A stretch of 64,000 nt of DNA from Solirubrobacteraceae bacterium (GCA_029263125.1 JAJCYD010000004.1:1-64000), one strand, 5' to 3'; numbered from the stretch's first letter, positions 33,038 through 42,382 are shown. Program-made: numbers and translations. Notes: generated by a model not told the origin, from the sequence alone.

Positions 33038-33676
33038 GTGCTGCGCAAGCGCAACCGCACCACGCGAGCAGGACGCTTGGAGACGATCGGCTCCTGGCTG
33101 GGGATCTGGACGACCGCACGTGATGTGTACGTCCGCCCACGCCCGGGCTGGCCATCGCTGCTGATCGCCGCTTCCGCGGTCGTCGCCGCCGCCGCGGCGA
33201 TCGCCGTCACCGTCGTTCCGGCGATCGACCGCGGCAAGCGCCGCGGCGCGGCGCTCGAGCAGCAGCGGCTCGCGCGGCTCGCGTCCGCCTACTACTCCCG
33301 CCTGCGTGTCGAGCAGCGGGCGCGCCGTGGATCTGTCCCCGCATCCGCGACCGAGACCGGCGCGCGGCGGCTCGTCGAGCGCCGCATCCTGGCCGACGCG
33401 CGGCGGCGCTTCGACGACGGCGCGCGGACGGCCGGCTGCCAGCGCTATCTCGACGGACGCGCTGACCCGGCGCGCGTCGACAAGTACGAATGCCTCGTGG
33501 TCACGACGCCGATCGCGGGGAGGCGCGGCGTGCTGGGGATCCCCTACGCCGCTCGCGTCGACCGAGACGCCGGGCGCTACGCGTTCTGCAAGGTCAACCC
33601 GGTGCCCGGTGAACGCAGCGTGCCCGATCCGCGCCGCGTCGCGACGCTGACCCCCGAGTGCCGCCTGACGACGTGA
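33038..33676 (+). CDS. Single-pass membrane protein of unknown function
   Basis: 212 residues from the GTG at 33038: a basic N-terminus (LRKRNRTTRAGRLE), one transmembrane helix near residues 46-65 (SLLIAASAVVAAAAAIAVTVVP), then a soluble, Arg-rich extracellular domain with three cysteines (AGCQRYLDG, KYECLVV, YAFCKVNP). No family recognised. The start is favoured by CAGACT six bases upstream; other in-frame GTG/ATG codons exist at about 32979-33011. Confidence 0.6.
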   Translation: MLRKRNRTTRAGRLETIGSWLGIWTTARDVYVRPRPGWPSLLIAASAVVAAAAAIAVTVVPAIDRGKRRGAALEQQRLARLASAYYSRLRVEQRARRGSVPASATETGARRLVERRILADARRRFDDGARTAGCQRYLDGRADPARVDKYECLVVTTPIAGRRGVLGIPYAARVDRDAGRYAFCKVNPVPGERSVPDPRRVATLTPECRLTT

Positions 33677-33688
33677 GCTGCGCACTCG

Positions 33689-34912
33689 TCAGACGAACTC
33701 CTCGTCGATCACCCTGATCGCCCTCGGCGGCGAGCGCAGGAAGTCCAGCGACCCGATCCGCGCGACCGCTTCGAAGAACCGTGACTCCAGCAGCGGGTGA
33801 ACGACCATGACCAGGCGCGCGCGCTCCCCCAGGCCCTGCTGCACGACGGACTTGATCGACGCGCCTTCGGCGCCCAGCAGCGCGGCGACCTCCGCGAGCA
33901 CGCCGGGGCGGTCCTCGACCTCCATGTGCAGGTAGAACGCCGACTCGACGTCGTCGACGATCTGCAGGGCCTGCGTGGTCTCGGGCGTGGAGGCCGGCGG
34001 GATCATCGCGCTGATGACGTCGCCGAGCACGGCGCTCGCGGTCTGCGGTCCGCCCGCACCGGGGCCGGACATCGTGATCTCCGTGATCGCCTCGGACTCG
34101 ACGGTGACCGCGTTGAACGGGCCGTGCACGCTGGCCAGCGGGTGACCGGAGTACAGGAACGCCGGATGCACGCGCACGGCGAGCTTGCCGTCGATGCGTT
34201 CGGCAGTGCCGATGAGCTTCAGACCCAATCCGAGGTCCTCGGCGTACTGCATGTCGTCGGCGGTGATGAGCTCGATGCCCTCGTAGGTGACCTGGTCGAT
34301 GTGCACCGGGGTGTCGAAGGCCAGGCGCGCGAGGATCGCCATCTTCGCGGCGGCGTCCCGGCCGTTGACGTCCTCGGTCGGGTCGGCCTCGGCGTAGCCC
34401 AGACGCTGAGCGTCGGCGAGCGCGTCGGCGTAGGAGCAGCCGCGGCTGGCCATCTCGGAGAGGATGTAGTTCGTCGTCCCGTTGACGATCCCGTGGATGC
34501 GGTCGATGCGCGCGCCCGCCAGCGATTCCTGCAGCACGCGGATCACCGGCACGACACCGGCGACGGATGCCTCGAAGCGCAGCTGCACGCCGTGCTCGCG
34601 CGCGGCGCCCCACAGCTCCTCGCCGTGATGGCTGAGCAGCTGCTTGTTGGCCGTCACGACGTGACGGCCCGCGGCGATCGCGCGCAGGACGTAGTCGCGC
34701 GCGGGGTCCAGGCCGCCCATCAGCTCGACGATCAGGTCACAGCCGCCGAGGATCTCCTCGAAGTCCCCGCGCGATCGCGTCAGCACGCCGCTGATCTCGG
34801 GTCGCAGCCCGGTGATCGCCGCGATCTGCTCGCAGCGCTCGGTGAGCAGCGTCTCGAACGCGCCGCCGACCGTGCCGTGGCCGAGCAGGCCGATGCGAAA
34901 CGCCTCAGCCAT
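33689..34912 (-). CDS. hom: Homoserine dehydrogenase
   Basis: 407 residues from the ATG at 34912. NAD(P) domain FRIGLLGHGTVGGAFETLL, catalytic domain with VTANKQLL, GIVNGTTNYILSEM and GYAEADPTEDVNGRDAAAKMAILA, and a C-terminal ACT domain (FYLHMEVEDRPGVLAEVAALL) for threonine feedback. It reduces aspartate semialdehyde to homoserine for Met/Thr. The start lies 8 bp inside lysA, so the two aspartate-family genes are coupled. Confidence 0.97.
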   Translation of the reverse strand: MAEAFRIGLLGHGTVGGAFETLLTERCEQIAAITGLRPEISGVLTRSRGDFEEILGGCDLIVELMGGLDPARDYVLRAIAAGRHVVTANKQLLSHHGEELWGAAREHGVQLRFEASVAGVVPVIRVLQESLAGARIDRIHGIVNGTTNYILSEMASRGCSYADALADAQRLGYAEADPTEDVNGRDAAAKMAILARLAFDTPVHIDQVTYEGIELITADDMQYAEDLGLGLKLIGTAERIDGKLAVRVHPAFLYSGHPLASVHGPFNAVTVESEAITEITMSGPGAGGPQTASAVLGDVISAMIPPASTPETTQALQIVDDVESAFYLHMEVEDRPGVLAEVAALLGAEGASIKSVVQQGLGERARLVMVVHPLLESRFFEAVARIGSLDFLRSPPRAIRVIDEEFV

Positions 34913-36173
34913 CGACGTCGCGCGACCCGAGGTCGTCGTAGGTCTCGCGCCGCACGACGACGCGGGCATCGCCACCGGAGACAAAGATCACGGGCGGGCG
35001 CGGCACCCCGTTGTAGTTGCTGGCCATCGCGTAGCCGTAGGCGCCCGTCGCAGGCGTGACCACGATGTCCCCGACGCGCGGGTCGGCCAGCTCCACGTCG
35101 CGCACGATCACGTCGCCGGACTCGCAGTGCTTGCCGGTCAGCCTCGACGGCGTGCCCCCGCCGAAGCGGTCGGCGATCTGCGCCTCGTAGACGGCGCCGT
35201 AGAGCATCGGGCGCAGGTTGTCGGACATGCCGCCATCGACGGCGACCCACCTCGACACGTTGTGCTTGACGCTCTGCACCGTGTAGAGCGTGACCGTCGA
35301 GTTGGCCACCAGCGCGCGCCCGGGCTCCTCCAGCAGCCGCTTGCCCGGCCCGAGCACGCGGTTGGCGGTCTCGATCTTCGCGGCGACGTAGTCGCCGATG
35401 CGCGGCGGCTGGTGCGCGGCGGTGTAGGCCACGCCGAGCCCGCCGCCGAGGTTGTAGGTCGAGAAGTCGCCGAGGTCGGCGATCGCCTCGATCGCGCGGC
35501 GGAATGGGTCGAGCTCGAGGATCTGGGAGCCGATGTGCATGTGCAGACCGGCGAGGTCCAGCTGCGCGGACGCCCGAAGCCGGGCGATCGCGGCTGGAGC
35601 GTCGGCCATCGAGAAGCCGAACTTCGAGTCCGCCTGGCCGGTGGAGATCTTGTCGTTGGTCTCGCCGCGCACGTCGGGGGTGACGCGCAGCAGCACCCGC
35701 TGGGGCTCCTCGTCGCCGACGACGGCCTCCAGACGCTCGATCTCGTCGGCGTTGTCGATGACGACGTGCCCGACGCCGGCCGCGCGTGCCTCGTGCAGCT
35801 CGACCAGCGACTTGGCGTTGCCGTGCAGGTAGATGCGTGCCGGATCGAAGCCGCCGCGCAGCGCGAGCGCGAGCTCGCCACCCGACGCCACATCACAACC
35901 CAGTCCCTCTCCGGCGAGCACCTTGGCGACGGCCGTGCAGGGGAACGCCTTGGAGGCGAACAGCACGTCGAAGTCCTTCGTGCGCGCGCGAAACGCCTCC
36001 ACGAACGTCTGCGCTCGTGCGCGCAGGTCGTCCTCGGCGACGATGTAGGCCGGCGTGCCGAACTCGCGCGCGAGCGCCAGCGCGTCGCAGCCGCCCAGCT
36101 GCAGGCGCCCGTCGGCGTCGACGCTGCTTGCGATCGGATAGGCCTGGGAGAGCTGGGTGCGAGTGGGCAGCAT
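34905..36173 (-). CDS. lysA: Diaminopimelate decarboxylase
   Basis: 422 residues. PLP-binding FASKAFPCTAV with the Schiff-base Lys, GLHMHIGSQILELDPF, YNLGGGLGVAYT, the EPGRALVANS phosphate site and GKHCESGDVI with the active-site Cys from the partner subunit. It converts meso-DAP to lysine. The ATG at 36173 is used; the family start aligns (MLPTRTQLSQAYP), and TACGCT lies 9 nt upstream. The longer frame adds 20 unlike residues. Confidence 0.96.
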   Translation of the reverse strand: MLPTRTQLSQAYPIASSVDADGRLQLGGCDALALAREFGTPAYIVAEDDLRARAQTFVEAFRARTKDFDVLFASKAFPCTAVAKVLAGEGLGCDVASGGELALALRGGFDPARIYLHGNAKSLVELHEARAAGVGHVVIDNADEIERLEAVVGDEEPQRVLLRVTPDVRGETNDKISTGQADSKFGFSMADAPAAIARLRASAQLDLAGLHMHIGSQILELDPFRRAIEAIADLGDFSTYNLGGGLGVAYTAAHQPPRIGDYVAAKIETANRVLGPGKRLLEEPGRALVANSTVTLYTVQSVKHNVSRWVAVDGGMSDNLRPMLYGAVYEAQIADRFGGGTPSRLTGKHCESGDVIVRDVELADPRVGDIVVTPATGAYGYAMASNYNGVPRPPVIFVSGGDARVVVRRETYDDLGSRDVDG

Positions 36174-36241
36174 GCGGCTCGCAGCGTACGCGGTCGGCTT
36201 GCGCGCGAGCCCGGCGGCCGTCCCCTCCGGCACGCCTTAAG

Positions 36242-36256
36242 TGAGAACCATTTTCG
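36242..36256 (+). promoter_or_regulatory. Zur/Fur-like operator before the metal ABC transporter
   Basis: TGAGAACCATTTTCG resembles the 7-1-7 actinobacterial Zur/Fur pattern but is an imperfect palindrome (4 of 7 arm positions pair). It abuts the candidate -10 (TAACGT, 36258-36263) of the transporter operon. The A/T-rich run stands out in this GC-rich sequence. Confidence 0.5.
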
Positions 36257-36271
36257 ATAACGTCTCGCGGC

Positions 36272-37108
36272 GTGCGCTGGCTCACCGATCCCCTGGCAGC
36301 TCCGTTCATGCAGCGCGCGCTGCTTGCGGCGCTGGGGCTGTCGGTCGCCGGCGGCCTGCTCGGCACCTGGATCGTCCTGCGCCGGCTGGCGTTCTTCACC
36401 CACGCCGCGGGCAGCGCCACGTTCCCGGGCCTCGTCGTCGCCGGGCCCTGGGGCCTCGCCCCCCCGATCGCCGCGCTCGCCGCGGGGCTGGGGTTCGCCG
36501 GCATGCTGGCGCGGATGACGCGCCGCGGCGCCACGAGCTCGGACGCCGCCACCGGGCTGCTGCTCGCGGGCGCGCTCGCACTCGGGATCGTGCTGGCCAG
36601 CGACGTCTATCCGTCGGGCACCGGCGTGGACCGCCTGCTCTTCGGCACGCTGCTGGGTCTCAGCGACGCTGACCTATGGCTCACGCTGGCGGTGGCGGTC
36701 GCCGCGATCACCGCCACCGCGGCACTCGGCCGAACGTGGCTCATGACCGGATTCGATCCCGCGGCGGCCCGCTCGCTCGGCGTCCGCGCCGCGCGCGGCG
36801 ACGGGCTGCTGCTCGCCCTGCTGGCCGTCAGCGTCGTCGCGGCGCTGCCCGCGGTCGGCGCGCTGCTGGTCACGACCCTGCTGGTCGTCCCGGCCGCCAC
36901 GGCGAGACTGCTGACCGCGTCGATCGGGGCCCTGCTCGCGGCCTCGGTCGCGCTCGCGGCAGCCGAGAGCGTCACGGGCCTGCTGCTCGCCTACCACCTC
37001 GATCTGCCGCCCGGCCCGGCGATCGCGATCGTCGGCGGAGGCGCCTTCGCGCTCGCCGCGCTCGCGACCGCGGCCCCGTGGCGATCCGGGGTGCGAGCGA
37101 CCGGATGA
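36272..37108 (+). CDS. Metal ABC transporter permease (ABC-3 family), first
   Basis: 278 residues from the GTG at 36272. About eight membrane helices with the ABC-3 hallmarks: MQRALLAALGLSVAGGLLGTWIVLRRLAFFTHAAGSATFPGLVV and TWLMTGFDPAAARSLGVRA. This family carries Zn, Mn or Fe across the inner membrane. The stop overlaps the ATPase gene (ATGA). TAACGT lies 8 nt before the start, with a Zur/Fur-like box in front. Confidence 0.9.
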   Translation: MRWLTDPLAAPFMQRALLAALGLSVAGGLLGTWIVLRRLAFFTHAAGSATFPGLVVAGPWGLAPPIAALAAGLGFAGMLARMTRRGATSSDAATGLLLAGALALGIVLASDVYPSGTGVDRLLFGTLLGLSDADLWLTLAVAVAAITATAALGRTWLMTGFDPAAARSLGVRAARGDGLLLALLAVSVVAALPAVGALLVTTLLVVPAATARLLTASIGALLAASVALAAAESVTGLLLAYHLDLPPGPAIAIVGGGAFALAALATAAPWRSGVRATG

Positions 37109-37845
37109 CGACGGTGATCGAGACCGCGGACCTCGCCGCGGCCTACGCGAGCGGCCCTCCCGCTCTGAGCGGCGTGACGTTCGCCGCCGACGAAGGCCAG
37201 GCGGTGGCGGTACTCGGGCCCAACGGCGGCGGCAAGACGACGCTGTTTCGGGCCCTGCTCGGCGAGATCGCCGTGGTGCGCGGCACGATCACGATCGGCG
37301 ACGCCACGGCGTATGTTCCGCAGACCGAGCGGTCGAGGCTGGACTTCCCGGTCAGCGCGCTCGACGTCGCGCTGATGGGCGCCTACGCGAGGACGCGCTG
37401 GTACCGGCGCGTGACCGCCGCCGACCGCGCGTCGGCCCGGGCCGCGCTGGAGCGGGTCGGTCTCGCCGACCAGGCACGCACCCGCTTCGGCGAGCTGTCG
37501 GGAGGCCAGCGCCAGCGGGTGCTGATCGCCCGCGCGCTCGTGCAGGACGCTCGGGTGCTGCTGCTCGACGAGCCGTTCGGCGGCGTCGATCACGCCAGCG
37601 AGCAGGCAATCATGGACACCCTCGACGACCTGCGCGCGGACGGCCGCGTGCTGCTGATCGCCACCCATGACGTCGAGCAGGCGCGGCGCTGGGATCGCGT
37701 GCTGTGCGTGCGCGGCGAGCAGATCGCCTACGGAGCGCCCGCCGACACGCTGACCAACGCGGTCCTCGAGGCGACCTACGGCCCGGAGATCGTGATGCTC
37801 GACTGCGGCCATCGCGCGGTCGCGATCCAGCACCACCACCACTGA
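37105..37845 (+). CDS. Metal ABC transporter ATP-binding protein with His-rich C-terminus
   Basis: 246 residues. Walker A GPNGGGKTT, signature LSGGQRQRV, Walker B VLLLDEPFGGVD and switch IATHD. The protein ends VAIQHHHH, a natural histidine tail, with HRAV just before it; such tails can bind transition metals. The stop overlaps the second permease gene (TGATG). Closest in form to ZnuC/MntA-type ATPases. Confidence 0.92.
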   Translation: MTTVIETADLAAAYASGPPALSGVTFAADEGQAVAVLGPNGGGKTTLFRALLGEIAVVRGTITIGDATAYVPQTERSRLDFPVSALDVALMGAYARTRWYRRVTAADRASARAALERVGLADQARTRFGELSGGQRQRVLIARALVQDARVLLLDEPFGGVDHASEQAIMDTLDDLRADGRVLLIATHDVEQARRWDRVLCVRGEQIAYGAPADTLTNAVLEATYGPEIVMLDCGHRAVAIQHHHH

Positions 37846-38687
37846 TGGAGATCCTGCACTCGGGGCTGCTCCAGCGCGCCCTGCTCGAGGTCGTCGTGCT
37901 CGGCGGCGCCTGCGGAGCGCTCGGCGTGTGGCTGCTGCACCTGCGCGAGGTCTACGCCGCCGAGTCGCTCGCACACGCGATGCTGCCGGGCCTCGTGCTG
38001 GCGTCGCTGGCCGGCGTCCCGCTACTGCTCGGGGCGACGGGCGGCGTGCTCGCCGTCGCGGCGCTGATCGCGCTCGCCGCGCGCGACTCGCGTCTGGGAT
38101 CGGAGATCGCGGTCGGGGTCGTGGTGACCGCGACCTTCGGCCTCGGCGCGGTGCTGGCCCTCGCTCCGGACGTCCCGGTGGGCCTGGACAAGCTGCTGTT
38201 CGGCGACCTGCTCGGCGCCGCCACGGCCGATCTCCTCGCCGCGGGCGCACTCGCTGTGATCGTCGCCGTCGCCCTGCTGGCGGGCCACCGGGCGATGACG
38301 CTCACGGTCTTCGACCCGGTATCGGCTCCCTCGCTCGGCGCGCGGCCGGCGCGCGTACGCCTTGCCGTGCTCGCCCTCCTCGCCGTCGCCGTCGTGGCCG
38401 CCGTGTTGAGCCTCGGCAACCTGCTCGTGTTCGCGCTGCTTGTCGCGCCCGCCGCCGCCGCGATGCGGATCGGGCGCAGCGTCCGCGCTCAGGTGCTGCT
38501 CGCCGCGGCGCTCGGAGCGTCGGCGGGCGTCCTCGGCCTCGTGATCAGCGCCGAGCTCGACGTCGCGGCCGGCGGCGCGGTGGCGCTGGCGGCGATCGCG
38601 CTCTATCTCGCGGCCGGGCTCGCAGGATCGTCACGAAGCACCGCGCGACGACGCTCGATCGTCGAGGCGCTGGGGGCCGAGCGCTGA
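37845..38687 (+). CDS. Metal ABC transporter permease (ABC-3 family), second
   Basis: 280 residues, about eight helices: MEILHSGLLQRALLEVVVLGGACGALGVWLLHLREVYAAESLAHAMLPGLVLA and MTLTVFDPVSAPSLGARPARV, again ABC-3. Two different permeases around one ATPase suggest a heterodimeric pore as in TroCD/MntCD. No periplasmic metal-binding lipoprotein gene is adjacent. Confidence 0.9.
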   Translation: MEILHSGLLQRALLEVVVLGGACGALGVWLLHLREVYAAESLAHAMLPGLVLASLAGVPLLLGATGGVLAVAALIALAARDSRLGSEIAVGVVVTATFGLGAVLALAPDVPVGLDKLLFGDLLGAATADLLAAGALAVIVAVALLAGHRAMTLTVFDPVSAPSLGARPARVRLAVLALLAVAVVAAVLSLGNLLVFALLVAPAAAAMRIGRSVRAQVLLAAALGASAGVLGLVISAELDVAAGGAVALAAIALYLAAGLAGSSRSTARRRSIVEALGAER

Positions 38688-38708
38688 CCCCGGGGTATGG
38701 CGTCGCGC

Positions 38709-39491
38709 TTATGCCGTCGCGGGCTGCGCCGCCGCGGGCGACACAGCGCGCAGCCCGCCCGAACGGGCCGCGCGCACGAGCAGGATGCCACCCCCGACGA
38801 GGCATATGACGCTTGCGAGCTGCGCCTCGGTCAGCCCCGCGAACACCGGCTCGTTGCGTCGCAGGAACTCCACGAGGAAGCGCTCGCCCCCGACGAGCAC
38901 GAGGTAGAAGCCGAACAGCACGGTCGGGCGGACGGCGTCGCGCATGATCCACAGCGCCCATGCGCCCAACCCCATCGTGAGCGTCTCGTAGATCGGCGTC
39001 GGGTGGACGATCTCGGTCGTCGGCACGGCGCCGTCGGGATAGGCCATCCCCCACGGCAGGTCCGTCGGCTTGCCGTAGTCGCCGTCGCCGGAGACCTGGC
39101 AGCCCACGCGACCGACCGCGTAGCCCATCGCCAGCGCCGGCGCGCACATGTCCAGCAGCAGCGTGTTGAGCATCCCGTGGCGCCACGCCCAGATCAGCAC
39201 GCCGGCTGCGCCGCCCGCCAGGCCGCCGTACCAGACGAGCCCGGAGCCTCCGAAGATCGCGCCGAGCGGATCGTCCGCCAGCTCGCCGGTGTGCCCGAGC
39301 AGCCAGTAGCCGCGCGCCCCGATCAGACCGCCGACGAGGGCGGCGAAGACCATCTCGTACGCCCAGTCCGCCGGCCGGTCGAGCTCCTTCAGGCGGCGCG
39401 AGACCATCGCCCCGGAGACGATGAAGGCGAGGCCGAAGCACAGGCCGAACGTCTTCAGCGACAGGCCGAAGATGACGATCTCGGGCTGCAT
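38709..39491 (-). CDS. lgt: Prolipoprotein diacylglyceryl transferase
   Basis: 260 residues from the ATG at 39491. About seven helices. The Lgt signature VGRVGCQVSGDGDYGKPTDLPWGM contains the conserved Arg and Asp; a His in EIVHPTPIYETL and RFLVEFLRRNEP are also typical. It transfers diacylglycerol to lipobox cysteines, which this window also encodes (44875 and 49026 genes). TAGCGT sits 10 nt before the start. Confidence 0.95.
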   Translation of the reverse strand: MQPEIVIFGLSLKTFGLCFGLAFIVSGAMVSRRLKELDRPADWAYEMVFAALVGGLIGARGYWLLGHTGELADDPLGAIFGGSGLVWYGGLAGGAAGVLIWAWRHGMLNTLLLDMCAPALAMGYAVGRVGCQVSGDGDYGKPTDLPWGMAYPDGAVPTTEIVHPTPIYETLTMGLGAWALWIMRDAVRPTVLFGFYLVLVGGERFLVEFLRRNEPVFAGLTEAQLASVICLVGGGILLVRAARSGGLRAVSPAAAQPATA

Positions 39492-39504
39492 CCCGGCCAG
39501 AACG

Positions 39505-40116
39505 CTAGTGGCTCGCCAGCCGCTCGCCGGCGCGCACCGCGACGTCGAGGCGGTTGACAGGCGGCGACAGCGGGCACGTCCAGCGCGGGTCATAGGAGCA
39601 CGACGGCTGGTAGGCGAAGTTCAGATCGAGCACGAGCCGGCCATCCCGGGTGCCGAGGTCGGCGCCCTTGATCGTGTCGAGCACGTAGCGCCCGGCCCCG
39701 TAGGTCTGCTTCCCGCTCGTCGCGTCGGCGAACGGGACGAAGAGCCCGCCGCCATAGGCGTCCAGCCAATACATATCCAGCGACACGGCGCCGGCATGCG
39801 CACGGGCGAAGCGCACGAAGCGCATCGTCGTGTCGCCGCTGGCAGGCAGCTCGAATGCCTCCTCGGCGACTGGCTCGACCGTTGCCAGCAGGCGCCAGTC
39901 GGGGTCGTACTCCCAGACGTACGGACCGCCGAAGCTCGCGCGCAGCGCCTCGGGCAGCGGCGACTGGCCGTGGCTCTCATACAACCGCCGGCGAGCCGTG
40001 CACCAGCGCTCGTGCGCCACGCGCGGATTGTCGGCCCGGCGGATCTCCGCATCCAGCTCGAAGACCTGTCGCCGGTAGTCCAACAGCGCGGCGATCGAGC
40101 CCGGGTCGACGCTCAT
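39505..40116 (-). CDS. DUF1684 family protein
   Basis: 203 residues. The family's C-terminal block is obvious: YGAGRYVLDTIKGADLG, LDLNFAYQPSCSYDPRWTCPLSPP and NRLDVAVRAGER. Two cysteines in CSYDPRWTC are conserved in the family. No signal peptide. Biochemical role unknown. It is 10 bp from the M23 peptidase stop, so probably co-transcribed. Confidence 0.9.
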   Translation of the reverse strand: MSVDPGSIAALLDYRRQVFELDAEIRRADNPRVAHERWCTARRRLYESHGQSPLPEALRASFGGPYVWEYDPDWRLLATVEPVAEEAFELPASGDTTMRFVRFARAHAGAVSLDMYWLDAYGGGLFVPFADATSGKQTYGAGRYVLDTIKGADLGTRDGRLVLDLNFAYQPSCSYDPRWTCPLSPPVNRLDVAVRAGERLASH

Positions 40117-40126
40117 GCGCTGGTGC

Positions 40127-41335
40127 TCAGAGGTAGTTCAGCGGCGAGACCGGAGCGCCGTTGACGCGCGTCTCGAAATGCAGGTGCGCGCCGAAGGAAT
40201 TGCCGGTGTTGCCGACGTAGCCGATGACCTGGCCCTGGGAGACGTTCGCGCCCATGCTCGTCCCGAAGCGCACCTGGTGCGCATAGCAGGAGGACAGCGT
40301 CGCGGTGTGCTGCACGCAGGTGTAGTTGCCGTAGCCGCCCGAGGCGCCGGTGCCCTGGAGCAGCACGACACGGCCTGTGTCGGCGGCGCGGATCGGCGTG
40401 CCCTCGGGCGCCGCGATGTCCATGCCCGCATGGATGTGACCCGGGCGCTGCTCGCCGAACGCGCCGGTGATCGGACCGTTGACGGGATAGATCATCCTGC
40501 CCGATCCTCGACGAATCGGCAGCTTGCCGGCGTTCTGCTTCTGGGCGGCGGCCAGCTGCGAGGTGATCTTCGCCGAGGCCTCCTCGAGGTCGTCGACGTG
40601 GTCCTGCAGGCGCGTGCGGTCGGTGCGCGTCTTGCTCAGCGCGGCCGCCTTGCCGTCCTTCGTGCGGGTGTAACCGACGCGCGTGCCGATCAGCTCCTGC
40701 TTGACCTCGGCGACCTGGTCGCGGCGGCGCTGGACGACGGCGGTCACCCGCTTGCGGCGGCCCTCGAGCTTGTCCAGGCGCTTCTCGCTGCGCGTCGAGT
40801 CGATCTTCGCCGCGGAGACGAGCTTGACGATCTTACGGTCCTGATCGGAGATCCTCGCGATGAACTCGCCGCGTTCCATGAGATCAGCGAAGCCATCGGA
40901 GTTCAGGACGACCGTGATGAGGTCCGGCTTGCCGGCCTTGTAGATCTCGATCAGCCGAGTGCGCAGCATCGCGCGCGTCTCAGCCGAGCGCTTGCGCAGG
41001 CGCAGCAGCCGCGCACGCTCCTTGCGCAGGTCGGCCTGGACGGATTCGAGCTCGGAGCGCTTGGCATCGAGGTCGTCCTGGATGACCTGCTGGCGCGAGG
41101 CCAGCGTGCCGATCCTGCCCTGCAGGCGCTGGATGCGCCGCTGATAGCCGGCGATGTCCGCGCGCAGCTCGCGCTCGGTGCCCTTCTTCGAGCCGATCTT
41201 CTTGCGCGCGTTATCGATCCGCTGCTGGAGCTTTGAGAGCTCCTGCTGCTTGGACTGACCTGACGAGCTGAGCGGCAGCAGCGCCCACAGGGCGAGCGGC
41301 AGCGCCACGGCTGCGAGAAGGACGCGGACGCGCAT
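40127..41335 (-). CDS. Murein hydrolase activator / M23 peptidase
   Basis: 402 residues: a signal peptide (MRVRVLLAAVALPLALWALLPL), a long coiled coil from about residue 30 to 270 (Lys/Arg/Glu/Leu-rich heptads), and a C-terminal LytM domain with HAGMD and HLHFET metal ligands, as in EnvC/NlpD-type proteins. Metal ligands appear complete, so it may be an active endopeptidase. TAGACT sits 9 nt before the ATG. It is divergent from htpX. Confidence 0.92.
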   Translation of the reverse strand: MRVRVLLAAVALPLALWALLPLSSSGQSKQQELSKLQQRIDNARKKIGSKKGTERELRADIAGYQRRIQRLQGRIGTLASRQQVIQDDLDAKRSELESVQADLRKERARLLRLRKRSAETRAMLRTRLIEIYKAGKPDLITVVLNSDGFADLMERGEFIARISDQDRKIVKLVSAAKIDSTRSEKRLDKLEGRRKRVTAVVQRRRDQVAEVKQELIGTRVGYTRTKDGKAAALSKTRTDRTRLQDHVDDLEEASAKITSQLAAAQKQNAGKLPIRRGSGRMIYPVNGPITGAFGEQRPGHIHAGMDIAAPEGTPIRAADTGRVVLLQGTGASGGYGNYTCVQHTATLSSCYAHQVRFGTSMGANVSQGQVIGYVGNTGNSFGAHLHFETRVNGAPVSPLNYL

Positions 41336-41448
41336 GCATCGAAGAGTCTAGGTCGGGCGGGAGCGCGCACCCAAACGCCAACCGGCGTTATGGAGCCTTG
41401 CGAGCATCGTTGCGAGTCCCGTTCGGCGAGCCGGCGTGGGGCGTTTGG

Positions 41449-41454
41449 CAGAAT
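41449..41454 (+). promoter_or_regulatory. Candidate leaderless -10 (CAGAAT) for htpX
   Basis: It lies 7 nt before the ATG at 41462; no Shine-Dalgarno sequence. The first base departs from TANNNT. Confidence 0.4.
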
Positions 41455-41461
41455 GGTTCGC

Positions 41462-42379
41462 ATGGCCGCCACCAAGACATCGTTTGACCGTGATCCGGGA
41501 CTGCAGTTGCGCATGCTGCTCACGTTGTTCCTCCTCGGCGCGCTGTACGTGGCGTTCGCCGGAGCGCTGATCCTCGGCGGCGGACTGTCCGGCCCGACGG
41601 TGCTGCTGGTGTGCGGCGGCCTTGCCGCGTTTCAGCTCTTCACGTCGGACAAGCTCGCCATGCACGCGATGGGCGCGCGCGTGGTGACGCCGCAGGAGGC
41701 GCCGGAGCTGCACGCGATGATCGAGCGCCTGTGCATCCAGGCCGACCTGCCCAAGCCGAAGGTCGCCGTGGCGCAGACGAACATGCCCAACGCCTTCGCG
41801 CTGGGACGCTCGCAGAAGTCGGCGACGGTCTGCGCGACGACCGGGATCATGAACCTGCTGTCGCCCGCCGAGCTGGAGGGCGTCATGGCGCACGAGCTCG
41901 CGCACGTCAAGAACCGCGACGTGATGATCATGACGATCGCTTCGTTCTTCGCCTCGATCGCGGCGCTGGTGCTGCAGTTCGGCTTTCTGTTCGGCGGCGG
42001 CGGGCACCGCGGCGGCAACAACGACGACAGCCCAGGGATCTTCTTCGTGATCATCGTGTCGCTGATCGTCTACGTCATCTCGTTCTTCTTGATGATGGCC
42101 CTGTCGCGCTACCGCGAGTTCGTCGCCGACCGCGGGGCCGCGCTCGTGACGGGGCGCCCGAGCGCCCTGGCGTCGGCGTTGCAGAAGATCTCCTCGGGCA
42201 TGGCCAAGCTGCCCCAGCAGGACCTGCGCGTCGCCAACGAGATGAGCGCGTTCTTCATCGCGTCGCCGAAGAAGAGGCTCGCCGGGCTGTTCTCGACGCA
42301 TCCGCCGATGGAGCAGCGCATCGAGCGCCTGCAGCAGTACGAGGCACAGCTCCAGCGCGGCACGATCGCCGCCGCGTAA
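41462..42379 (+). CDS. htpX: Membrane zinc metalloprotease HtpX
   Basis: 305 residues. M48 family: two N-terminal membrane helices, catalytic HELAHV (near residue 143), two more helices, and the third ligand region SRYREFVADRGAAL. It degrades misfolded membrane proteins. In actinobacteria htpX is frequently linked to pspA and pspAB/pspAA, and here pspAB follows with 9 bp between. Confidence 0.95.
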   Translation: MAATKTSFDRDPGLQLRMLLTLFLLGALYVAFAGALILGGGLSGPTVLLVCGGLAAFQLFTSDKLAMHAMGARVVTPQEAPELHAMIERLCIQADLPKPKVAVAQTNMPNAFALGRSQKSATVCATTGIMNLLSPAELEGVMAHELAHVKNRDVMIMTIASFFASIAALVLQFGFLFGGGGHRGGNNDDSPGIFFVIIVSLIVYVISFFLMMALSRYREFVADRGAALVTGRPSALASALQKISSGMAKLPQQDLRVANEMSAFFIASPKKRLAGLFSTHPPMEQRIERLQQYEAQLQRGTIAAA

Positions 42380-42382
42380 GCT
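42377..42382 (+). promoter_or_regulatory. Candidate leaderless -10 (TAAGCT) built on the htpX stop codon
   Basis: It starts with the TAA stop of htpX and lies 6 nt before the ATG at 42389. Confidence 0.4.

Noticed and set aside
37105-37845. C-terminal HHHH read as a cloning tag
   Set aside because: The sequence continues directly into the next overlapping gene and no vector sequence is present; the histidines are natural.
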